64,000 nucleotides of DNA from assembly GCF_002878395.1 (NCBI RefSeq), contig NC_061117.1, positions 226,079,453 to 226,143,452 on the forward strand, in the 5' to 3' direction. The translations under genes were made by a program, and so were the position numbers. This stretch comes from Capsicum annuum (lineage: Eukaryota > Streptophyta > Magnoliopsida > Solanales > Solanaceae). The notes below the pieces were generated by a model that was given only the letters and a program-made list of their open reading frames with translations, made no database searches and was not told the origin of the DNA. Below, one piece after another: positions 10,969-20,389 of this stretch; positions within the stretch are counted from its first letter, which is position 1; every line of letters begins with the position of its first letter.

Positions 10969-12059
10969 ATGAGGGTTAGGGTTAGAAAAATACACATATC
11001 AATATGCCATGACGAGGTGGAACAAACTTGAAGTACATCCATGGATCCTTTTGTGTTGAACATAAAAAACTTAGTACAAATGGCACAAAGGAAGTGGTCA
11101 CCACCAACAAAAAGAGATAAGGAAGAACCTTGTCTTCCTTCCTTAGCACCCATAATCAAACATTGCTTGTCGTCTTGACCAAGCATTAAGTGGAGAGTGT
11201 CCAGATTTCCACATTCCAATAGGGTGCCGGGATCAAATGGAAAAATTAGACAAGGACCTAAGCCGAGGCTAGCCCTTCCTTCCCCTACAATGTCACTCCC
11301 ACATTCACACGCAAAAATATTTTTATACACATGATCTCTATGAACGAAACTAATTACAATGCTTTTACCACACAAGATGTTCAAAGAGTCATGTGCATTA
11401 TCAAGATCAATTTTATAGTCACCATCACTAACTTGAGAATTTTTAAGCATACTATTCACATGCCCAAGTAGTGAACTACTTTTAAGAGTAAATTGATCAT
11501 CATGAACACCAAGAGTACTACCAAGGGCACTCATTTCCAAGACTACACATTCCTTGCCCATAAGAGTACTCTCATCTTCCAAGAAGAGATTTTCATCTTT
11601 AGGAGAAATGTTATCACAACATAGTGGGTTAACATATCAGATATAGCCTCCAAGGCAAGCTATACCATTATTTTCACCACTAGGTCCATTAGGAGTTTTT
11701 ATATCATCTTCAAACAAGACATTAAACCGAAAGAGATCATGATCTATCTCGCGAACAGATTTGGAACTAGCAAGTACTTCACTCTTTATAAGTTCACTAT
11801 CAAGTACCAAAGATGTTTGAATCTCTTTTTTTACCTTGGTGTGGGTTGGGGCAGCGCACCTCTTCCTTCGGGAAGTTCTCGATGCAAGGTGCTTGGATAA
11901 TTGGATTTTGTGGGTAGAGTTTGGGTAGCAATTGACATATATTTCAATGTGCCGTTTCATATCTTCAATAGTGTCATTGATATGATTACATGTGGCATTG
12001 AAATTATGGGCAGCCATTGTACCTAACAAAAAGACACAACAAACAAAGAAAACAAACAA
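10962..12059 (-). pseudogene. Element-encoded ORF of unknown function, one in-frame stop
   Basis: Two open stretches (12059-11637 and 11582-10962) are in the same frame. A TGA at 11637-11639 ends the first, so without it the frame would run about 364 residues. The protein shows a basic RRKR patch near residue 68 of the first part and no zinc knuckle, protease or RT motif. It may be a diverged gag-like or captured protein of the LTR element, with translation perhaps starting at the internal MAAHNF. The function is unknown. Confidence 0.5.
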
Positions 12060-13285
12060 ACTTGTTAGATAAAAAATGCCTCACCACACTCTCACTCTCG
12101 GTTTTACCTCACACTTGGTTTCACAAGTATTGAAAGCCGGCTTGTACTTCACGAGTGATTGAGGTTCGAGTCTACTCTTGCCCGGAATAGATTTTTATTT
12201 GAGTTGACTCAGAGAAAATTTGTTTACGGATTGGAACCAACAAGATACAACGAATTCACGAAAGAGAAAAGCACACAAAGAACGTTAACACGAACAAATG
12301 GAGACAAACTAATTTACAATCTAGTAGGAGTTTACTAGTTTGTCAATTAGCGTTCATACCAATCAAAACAAAACTACGGAATAATAAAAAGAAACTAAGA
12401 AAATCTAAAATTTGAGCCAAAATTGTTGCGTGAACAGTAACAAGGATGACATGGCAGCACGTAATTGGTTGCGGTTTCTAACAATTTTTGTTGTCCAATT
12501 TCAAGTCTTGGTCAATTTACAATTTAGGAAGTGATGGAACTTGTTTTAAGGAGGGAAATTCAAACAAGTCTTGGTGCCTTTCCAAATTCAAGTTTTTAAG
12601 ACTTGACTTTTATAGTACTTTTCCTTAAAACATGGACCCTTGTTTCATGGAAAAGTGGTTGAGAAGTGATGTAAAGTCTTTAGTGTGTAGGAAAAGTCTT
12701 TGAGTCACAAGTACTACACCTTGAAACTTGGATCTATGTCTTGCAAGACTACACAATACACACTCTTTTTTCTTCAACTTCTAAGATCAACAACCACTTT
12801 TTTTTTCAACAATATATGGAGATGGTGAAGAACACCAAGAACACAATCTTTGAGTTTTGAAGTTCTAGGGTTCAAGTTGGACCTCCCAAACAACAACAAC
12901 AACTTTCCAAGCTTAAATTCCACAACACAATCTCCATAATACACTTTCAAAACTTGAACCAACAACACATCACACGTTCAAGTCTTGAACCCGCAACAAC
13001 AATACTAACATCAATCGGCCAAGTTCAAGTTCACAATAACAACATCAACAACGAAGGCTCAAATCAAGATATAGACTCAAAGTGTTAGTGAAGAACAATA
13101 CTAACACTAGAAACACTTAAGACAAGTAAAACTCTCGGCCAAGATACAACAAGAACACAATTTTCGACCAAGAACACAAAGTGGACAGATTGCTATTCTC
13201 TGGAAATTTCAGTTTTTAGTTTTTTTTTTTTAATATTCTAACAAGCAAGCACAAGATTGATCTTGTAGGAACAAGATCAAGCCAT

Positions 13286-13297
13286 GCTCTGATACCA
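13286..13297 (-). other. Primer binding site, tRNA-iMet type
   Basis: The minus strand reads TGGTATCAGAGC, complementary to the 3' end of plant initiator tRNA-Met, two bases inside the LTR. It fixes the orientation of the element. Confidence 0.85.
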
Positions 13298-13299
13298 AA

Positions 13300-14074
13300 T
13301 GATACGGGACAAACTAGAGAACACAAAACAACTCCAAAACAGTCCACTAATCTTAAGGATTTGAGGACCCTTTTGAAGACCACTCTCGGATTCGCTATCA
13401 ACAACACAATAACAAGATAAAGAGGTGTGTTTTCAACACCAAAATAGCCACAATATAAGATGAACAAGATGAACATAATGGTTACAAAATTCGGATTCAA
13501 CAAGTCACAAAAACACAACAAAAATGTGATGAACAATATGACAACAAAAACAACCAGATTTGGATTCCGCAATAACAAGATACAAAAGGATAGAAACTTG
13601 ATATTCAATATTCACAAATCTAAGAACCCTAACAATGAGAAAGGACGCTAAGACAAATGAATAGCAATATACAGTTCTTACTTGGACCAAGAGGGACTCA
13701 TGAACCTTAAGACCTAAGTTTCCAAGCAAACAAACAACAAAAGTGATTCCACCCTCTTGTTGTTACCTAGTTCCATGTTTCAGATTTGCCTCAAGGAAAG
13801 AGGACTTTGTCTTTCTATGTTATACAATATTCATATTCAGCAAAAGTCCCCTAACAAATGACCTAAAAGGTTCGTTATATAGTAGTTTACAAACAAGGTG
13901 TGAAATGTCCAAAATGACCCCTTAGTCTCAAGTCTCAAGTGGGTGCCCTTGGAGAGCATTATATGGACGGTTCTGGACCTTTTTTAAGTCCTCATTTGCA
14001 CTTCACTTTTACACACCAAGTCTCAGGTTCAATACATCTCACAAACATGCATCCTCGTGGTCGTACCCGTATCA
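13300..14074 (-). repeat. 5' LTR of the non-autonomous element
   Basis: This 775-bp repeat has TG...CA ends and looks about 95% identical by eye to 10285-10968 over the shared part. It is complete, including about 100 bp near its outer end that the other LTR lacks. Confidence 0.8.
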
Positions 14075-15508
14075 TCGATTTAGCCCAAAAATAGCCTGTT
14101 TGCACCGTTCGGTCGTTTGACCACCAAAATGGGCCCGTCCACTCTAAAGGCCCATATTAGGCCATTCCCTAGCCTGTCTGGGGCAGTCTAGTCAATTTTT
14201 GGCCAAAAATATGCTCGGCCCCCGAGCCCAACCCAAAAACCGTGGGCTATAGCACATTGATTTGACCCGAAAATGGTCCGTTCATGTCGTTTTGCCCGTT
14301 TGACCACCCAAACGCCCCCGTCCACCCCAAAGGCCTATACTAGGCTGCTTCCCAGCTTGCCTGGGGTAGCCCGGTTAATTTTCGGCCAAAAATACGCCCG
14401 ACCCCCGAGGCCACCCTAGAAACTGTGGGCTATATCACACCGACTTGACCCAAAAATGGCCCGTTCTTGCCGTTTCGCCCATTTGACCACCCAAACGGCC
14501 ACGCCCACCCCAAAGGCCCACACTAGGCCGCTCCTCAGCTTGCCTGAGGCAGCACGATCGATTTTTGGCCAAAATACGCTCGCCCCCCTAGCCCACCCCA
14601 AAAATCGTGGGTTATACTGCATCGATTTAGCCTAAAAATGGCCCGTTCGCGTTGTTTCATCCGTTTTACCATCCAAATGGGCCTTCCCACCCCAAATGAC
14701 CACACTAGGCCGCTCCCCAGCCTGCCTGGGGCAGCCTGGCCGATTTTAGGTAAAAAAACACGCTCAACCCTTGAGTCCCATCCCAGAAACCGTGGGCTGT
14801 AGCACATCAATTTGGCCTGAAAAATGGCCCGTTCGCACCATTTTGCTCGTTTGACCACCCAAATAGCCCCGCCCACCCCAAAGGCCCACACTAGGCTCCT
14901 CCCCAGTCTACCTGGGGTAGCCCGGTCAATTTTCGAGCAAAAATACGCATGGCCCCTGGGATCACCTCAAAAATCGTGGGCTATAGTACATTGATTTGGC
15001 TCGAAAAACCCATTCGCATCGTTTGACCACCCAAACGGCTATGCCCACCCCAAAGGCCCATACTCGACCGTTCCCCAGCCTGTCTGGGGCAGCCCGGTCA
15101 ATTTTCAATCAAAAATACGCTCGTTCCCTGGGCCTACCCCAGAAATCGTGGGCTATAGCACACCGATTTAGTTCGAAAATGACTCGTTCCCGCCGTTTAG
15201 ATCATTTGACTACCCAAGCGGCCCCACCCACCCCGAAAGCCCACACTAGGCCGCTCCCCAGCCTGCCTGGGCAGCCCGATCAATTTTTGATCAAAAACAT
15301 GCCCAACCCCTGGGCCCACCCCGAAAACCGTAGGCTATACACATCGATTTGGCCAATAAATGACCCGTTCACTTCGTTTTGCCCGTTTGACAACCCAAAC
15401 GGCCCCGCCCACCTCAAAGGCCCACACTAGGCCGCTCCCCAGCCTACCTGGGGCAGCCCTGTCGATTTTCGGCCAAAAAATGCCCGACCCTCGAGCCTTC
15501 CTCGAAAA
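14075..15508 (+). repeat. ~182-bp satellite array A, second segment (right part)
   Basis: About eight type-1 monomers continuing the monomer cut at 10284. The order of variants parallels about 6070-7500 of the first segment, supporting a block duplication. It ends near CCTTCCTCGAAAATG, where unique sequence begins. Confidence 0.9.
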
Positions 15509-16819
15509 TGAATCTTAGCGGTCAAATCCAACAGATTAGGCCCACTGATATTTTCTGGATGATTGAGTTAAGAGGTCTTTTTATATGTCAATCGTGATAT
15601 CTTTTCATTCTTATGTCTTTATACACAATTTGGACTTACCTAAATTTTTCATCATATCATTTGCTCAGAAAACTTATCCTCTAATTTTAATATCTAGAAA
15701 TAGAATTGCATACCAAATCTTGAAAGTTGAACATTATTAGAGTAGGAGTAGACATTGTTAGAGTAGGAGTAGAGTTTGTAATAAATATTTTCTCCAGTTT
15801 CATGCTTTTGTATTATCCCATTCTTAATTTTTTCTTCATTTGTAAACAACCACTAGACACGTTGAAAGAGAAATATATTTGTTTATTGAGAAAATTCGAC
15901 AAAGAAAACTGAGGAAGAGGTATATTTGTTTGCGTATGTTTTGTAGGTTGGATCATCGGAGGGTTAAATTAGGGTTATTTTTAAAAAATGGGTCATTTAG
16001 CTCTTCAAAACCTAGCATTAAGGGTGTTACGATATTTGGGTTTTTCTTTTAAAAAAATGGTACATGTGAAAAGCTTCTTAACAGCGAGGATCAATTTGTC
16101 CCCAATGTATGACTACATGTATATTTAGTCAATTTTCTAAAGTAGAGGGTAAATTTGGCCCGAAAATATGACAACGAAGATAAATTTAACGTCAAAATAT
16201 GATAAAAGATATATTTAATCAATTTTATAAAGTAAAGGAAAAAATTTGACTCTCTCCCTAAGTCTTATAATAATAATTTTAAAAGAAGTATGTTAGGGAT
16301 AATGCTGATATGTACCTTCCATTATCGGATATTACTATTGTGATTTGAGGAATATTAGTATAAGCTAAAAGAGGAATTATAACTACACTTTTACCTTGTT
16401 AGCAAAATTTCTATTCTGTCCTTATAATTTCCTCTCTCATTTGCCTTATTATTATTATTATTTGAAAAACCTAAGAAATAGCCCAAAAAAAAAAAAACGA
16501 AAGAAATAATGTTGTGAAATTTGTTACAAGCAGACCTAATGATGCCTAGCAGTTTCAAGTTTGGCCAAGCAGCCAATTTTTATCATAAATAACATTCCAA
16601 CCATAAAATTCCTTCGGCCTAACACGTTGAGCTTTGCCGCCTCCGTTTCATTTTACTTGATTTTTATTAATTTGATACTCTTTTAAAGTTTTATTACGAT
16701 TCCGTTTTATTAAATTATCTTTTGACTCAACTTTATTACACTGAATTATTGACTTTTTGTGGACGATTAGATCCTTCTTGTATCTGTCTGGCTGTCGTAT
16801 CAAATAGCACATGCATTTA
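15509..16819. other. Intergenic region upstream of BAHD-2
   Basis: AT-rich with no supported gene. From about 16501 it aligns with 2308 onwards upstream of BAHD-1, marking the left part of the duplicated block. A short A-run lies at about 16485-16497. Confidence 0.6.
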
Positions 16820-16902
16820 GGAGTCATTCGAATGCTTGCCCAAGTTGTGCAATATTTATTTATGAACAACTTATTACTTCTAACAGGCAACCGAACGAGG
16901 CC
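16820..16902. mobile_element. Tourist-like MITE remnant in the BAHD-2 promoter
   Basis: An 83-bp internally deleted copy of the promoter MITE, flanked by TTA at 16817-16819 and 16903-16905. Its right end CGAACGAGGCC lies 16 bp before the TATA box. It lacks the hAT insert found in copy 1. Confidence 0.6.
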
Positions 16903-16918
16903 TTACTGATCATTCACT

Positions 16919-16925
16919 ATAAAAT
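16919..16925 (+). promoter_or_regulatory. TATA box of BAHD-2
   Basis: TATAAAA lies 70 bp upstream of the start codon in a block conserved with BAHD-1, followed by the same CATGCATG motif. Confidence 0.65.
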
Positions 16926-16994
16926 AAGAACATGCATGCACAAATAGCTGCAAGGAGAAGTAGTAAATTAACCAACCAAGGAACAAATTAAAGG

Positions 16995-18323
16995 ATGGAG
17001 CTAATTTCCCAAGAATTCATCAAACCTGTTTCTCCAACTCCCAATCACCTCAAATCCTTTGAATATTCAATTTGTGATCAGTTTGCTCTGTCAAATCACA
17101 TCCCTATACTTCTATATTACCCTGCACTATCAGATGATAACATACAAGAATCAAAGGCTATCAACTCATCCAGATTGAAACGCTTAAAGAAATCTTTGTC
17201 CGAAATTCTTGCTCATTATTACCCTTTGGCAGGAAGACTCCGAAGCAATAACTCTACTTCTGTCGATTGCAACGATGAAGGCGTCCCATTTATCGAGGCA
17301 TTTATGCACAATCGACGCTTGGAAGACATTCTCAACAACCCTGATGAGAACTACAATACTGCAAAATCTTTCCTTCCACTCACCTTTGAGTCATTTCCAC
17401 CAAGTTTTTTGCTTCTTGTTCAAGTTACCTCCTTCGAATGCGGTGGAATTGTTGTTGGAGTTTCAGTCACCCACAAGATACTAGATATGTCTTCTGTAAT
17501 CACCTTTTTAACTGATTGGGCTACTTTGGCACGCCAAGATGACGATCCCAATACTAATTTCATGCACCCACAACTTGTCCCCCTTGCGAAGTTTTTCCCA
17601 CCTAGAAATAATGTACCGTCCGTATCTATTATTGCTGAAGCCTCTTTAACAAAGGAGCCATGTCGCATCAATATATATGTTTTTAACCCATCTAGCATAG
17701 CAAATCTAAAGATTAAGGCAACTAGTGAGAACATAACTACACCTTCGCGTGTGGACGTAGTGACAAGTATTATGTGGAAGTGCTTAACTGCTTACTCCAA
17801 TAGGTCATCTGTGTTAACATATAACGTCAACTTGAGAAAACGAGTTAGTCCTCCAATGCATGCTCATCATATTGGAAACTTTATTGGTTTCGCAGTAGCC
17901 TCAAAGCAGAGGAGTGAGAAAGATATGGCTGATATTGTGATTTCATTACGAAAAGGGTTATTTGAGTTGGAGAATAAGTATGTGAAAAGATTGAACGGGA
18001 ATCAGGATGAGGCCATCGATATCATCCTAGAGATGTTAAGAGATTATTTAAGCTCGATGGCGGCTAGCATAAATGATGATGTGGATCTCTACCAACTCAC
18101 TAGCTGGTGTGGTTTCTCATTTTATGATGTGGATTTTGGATGGGGGAAGCCTATTTTGTTCAGTTCAATTCCAGCAAAATGCAAGAATATATTAGCACTA
18201 ATTGATACAAAGGATGGTGGAGTGAAAGTTTATATTTGTTTAAGTGAAGAAGACATGAAAATGCTTGAGAAAAATACCGAGTTGCTTACTTATGCAACTC
18301 TCGAGGCCAGTCTTCCTATTTAG
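16995..18323 (+). CDS. BAHD acyltransferase (vinorine synthase / Pun1-like clade), copy 2
   Basis: Intronless, 442 residues, the closest paralogue of the gene at 2863-4197. It has the catalytic HxxxD as H160-K-I-L-D164, YYPLAGR near 75-81 and DFGWG at 380-384, so the active site and the structural motif are kept. It should transfer an acyl group from an acyl-CoA to an unknown alcohol or amine acceptor in the cytosol. Differences from copy 1 are spread out but include several in residues 97-170 around the catalytic histidine (SVTHKILD against APNHKILD), which could alter substrate choice. That last point is inference. Promoter and 3' flank are duplicated with the gene. The start is fixed by alignment with copy 1. 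Confidence 0.93.
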   Translation: MELISQEFIKPVSPTPNHLKSFEYSICDQFALSNHIPILLYYPALSDDNIQESKAINSSRLKRLKKSLSEILAHYYPLAGRLRSNNSTSVDCNDEGVPFIEAFMHNRRLEDILNNPDENYNTAKSFLPLTFESFPPSFLLLVQVTSFECGGIVVGVSVTHKILDMSSVITFLTDWATLARQDDDPNTNFMHPQLVPLAKFFPPRNNVPSVSIIAEASLTKEPCRINIYVFNPSSIANLKIKATSENITTPSRVDVVTSIMWKCLTAYSNRSSVLTYNVNLRKRVSPPMHAHHIGNFIGFAVASKQRSEKDMADIVISLRKGLFELENKYVKRLNGNQDEAIDIILEMLRDYLSSMAASINDDVDLYQLTSWCGFSFYDVDFGWGKPILFSSIPAKCKNILALIDTKDGGVKVYICLSEEDMKMLEKNTELLTYATLEASLPI

Positions 18324-18351
18324 ACTCTCGAAGAATACTTGTAGAAAAATG

Positions 18352-18357
18352 AATAAA
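18352..18357 (+). terminator. Poly(A) signal of BAHD-2
   Basis: AATAAA lies 29 bp after the stop, as in copy 1. Confidence 0.6.
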
Positions 18358-18784
18358 AGTGTCAAATAAGGTTCTTGTTTTGTGTTAAGAGGTGCACTAT
18401 TCAGATCCCTCTTGTTGAATTCCAGGGAATATTATGTTGTTGTTGTTTTGTTAAGAGGGAATCTTCAGTCCCTTTTAAAATGCGATGTTGTTTGAAGTAG
18501 TTAAGTTTTAGTTTTTTCTTAACTATAAAAAAATGTTACTTATATTTTAATATTTCTAATTTCAAGAACTGTTTCTGATGAATTCTGATAAAGCTCTTCT
18601 GAGGTGTTTAATGAATCAACATATATACATCTAAATGTGAAATCGTCATGGATGAGATATATACACACACAAATTGAGAGTCAAACTTATTGCTAGTCTT
18701 AGGGGAGTTAAAAAAACACTGGGTTACCTAATACTTATTGCTACAAACTTATTCTTCCTACTTGTTTTAGTCTTGCGGATAAAG

Positions 18785-19180
18785 TTACTCCAATAGGTCA
18801 TTTGTATTAACATATAACGTCAACTTGAGGAAACGAGTTAGTCCTTCAATGCACGCTCATCATATTGAAACTTTATTAGTTTCACAGTAGCATCAAAGCA
18901 GAAGTGTGAGAAAGATATGGCTGATATTGTGGTTTCATTACGAAAAGGGTTATTCGAGTTGGAGAATAAGTATGTGAAAAGATTGAACAAGAATCAGGAT
19001 GAGGCCGTCGAAAACATCTTGGAGATATTAAGAGATCATGTAGGCTTGATCGCCGCTAGCATAAATGATGATGTGGATCTCTACCAATTCACTAGGGGGT
19101 GTGGTTTCTCATTTTATGAAGTGGATTTTGGATGGGGGAAGCCAATTTTGTTTAGTTCGATTCCACCAAAATGAACTAAA
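18785..19180 (+). pseudogene. Truncated BAHD acyltransferase fragment fused to satellite
   Basis: Begins abruptly at sequence equal to codon ~269 of the intact genes (YSNR) and ends just after the DFGWGKP region (near residue 396), where the satellite starts. It has no 5' half and so no HxxxD. One base is missing near 18867 (CATATTGAAAC against CATATTGGAAAC), which shifts the frame before the open stretch at 18917-19174. It lies directly behind the 3' flank of copy 2, so it looks like the remains of an unequal exchange. It cannot encode an enzyme. Confidence 0.85.
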
Positions 19181-19978
19181 CGGTTCCAGGGGAGTGCCCA
19201 GGGTCCGGACATGAAATAGGCTAAAAATCGATCGAGGCGTGCCATGGAGGCTGGGGAGCCTAGTGTGGTCCTTTTGGGTAGGAGGGGTCATTCGGGTGGT
19301 CAAACGGGCGAAACAGTTCAAATGGGGCATTTTCAGGCCAAATCAGTGTGCTATAGCCCACGATTTCGAGGGTGTACCCGGGGTCCGTGCGTGAAATAGG
19401 CCAAAATTCCACCGAGGAGTGCCAGGGAGACTGGGGAGTGTCCTATTATGGTCCGTATGGATGGGCGGGGACATTTGGGTGGTCAAACGAGCAAAATGGT
19501 GCAAACAGGGCATTTTCAGACCAAATCGATGTGCTATAGCCCACGTTTCCAGGGGTGTGTCCGAGGTTCGAGTGTGAAATGGGCCAAAAATCGATCGAGG
19601 CATGCCAGGGAGGCTGAGGAGCTTCCTAGTATTGTTCATTTTGATGGGTGGGGCCATTTGAGTGGTTAAACGAGAGAAACGGTGTAAACAAAGAATTTTT
19701 TAGCCAAATTAGTGTGCTATAGCCCATGGTACTGGGGGCGTGCTCGGGGTTCGGGCGTGAAATAGGACAAAAATCGACCAAGGCGTGCCAGGGGGCTGGG
19801 GAGCGGCTTAGTGTGGTCCTTTTGGGTGGGCGGGGCCATTTGGGTGGTCAAACGGGCAAAACAGTGCAGATGGGGCATTTTTGGGCCAAATCGGTGTGCT
19901 ATATCTAATGGATCCGGGGGTGTGCGAACCGGCAGTTTTTGGCCAAATTCGTTAGGGTGGGCGGGGCCATTTAACCCC
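19181..19978 (-). repeat. Inverted block of divergent ~180-bp satellite monomers
   Basis: About four monomers in the opposite orientation to every other array here. They share the GACCACCC...GGCCCCGCCCACCC core but have a different end, reading on the minus strand GGCACGCC, TCGATCGATTTTT and CTATTTCA(C/T)G(C/T)CC in place of CAGCCCGATC and GGCCAAAAACACGCC. The last monomer is broken near 19915-19978, where the orientation flips. Confidence 0.85.
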
Positions 19979-20284
19979 CCAAATAGCCCATCCCACCCTA
20001 AGGTCCCACACTAGGACGCTTCCCAGCCTGCCTAGGGTAGGTTGATCAATTTTAGGCCAAAAACACGCTCGGCCCCTGGGCCCACTCTAAAAATCATTGG
20101 CTATAACACACCGATTTGGCCCAAAAATAGCTCGTTCGTACCGTTTCGCCCATTTGACCACCCAAATAACCTATCCTACCCCAAGGGCCCACCATAGGCC
20201 GCTCCCTTGCCTGCCTGGGGCGGCTCTGTAGTTTTTTGGCAAAAAACACACCCGGCCCCGGGGCCGCCCCGAAAACCATGGGCT
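19979..20284 (+). repeat. ~182-bp satellite, start of array B
   Basis: About 1.7 type-2 monomers in direct orientation, following the inversion junction and ending at GGGCT, where an AT-rich insert begins. Confidence 0.85.
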
Positions 20285-20389
20285 TTAGTTTATTAGTATT
20301 AGTACATCATTGAATATACAATTCAAAAAATTATTTCACATCATATTCTTTCATTTTTTTTTTCAAACAAAAAGTTAAAATACGAAACA
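20285..20389. other. 105-bp AT-rich insertion in the satellite
   Basis: Non-satellite sequence between GGGCT and ATAGCACATCG of one monomer. No terminal inverted repeats, target duplication or coding sequence is seen. Confidence 0.65.

Larger units (their letters stand above)
10285..14074 (-). mobile_element. Non-autonomous LTR retrotransposon inside satellite
   Basis: Two direct terminal repeats (10285-~10968 and 13300-14074) bound about 2.3 kb. The outer ends are TGATAC and GTATCA. Flanking 5-mers are CCGAT (10280-10284) and TCGAT (14075-14079), a target duplication with one mismatch, and removing the element restores a continuous satellite monomer. A primer binding site for initiator tRNA-Met lies at 13286-13297 on the minus strand, so the element reads right to left. 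No reverse transcriptase, RNase H or integrase is visible. The one long frame (10962-12059) has no recognised domain. Confidence 0.85.

Noticed and set aside
10971..10985. GGGTTAGGGTTAG, telomere-like
   Set aside because: Only two near-repeats, and not the plant TTTAGGG array. Probably chance at the eroded LTR edge.
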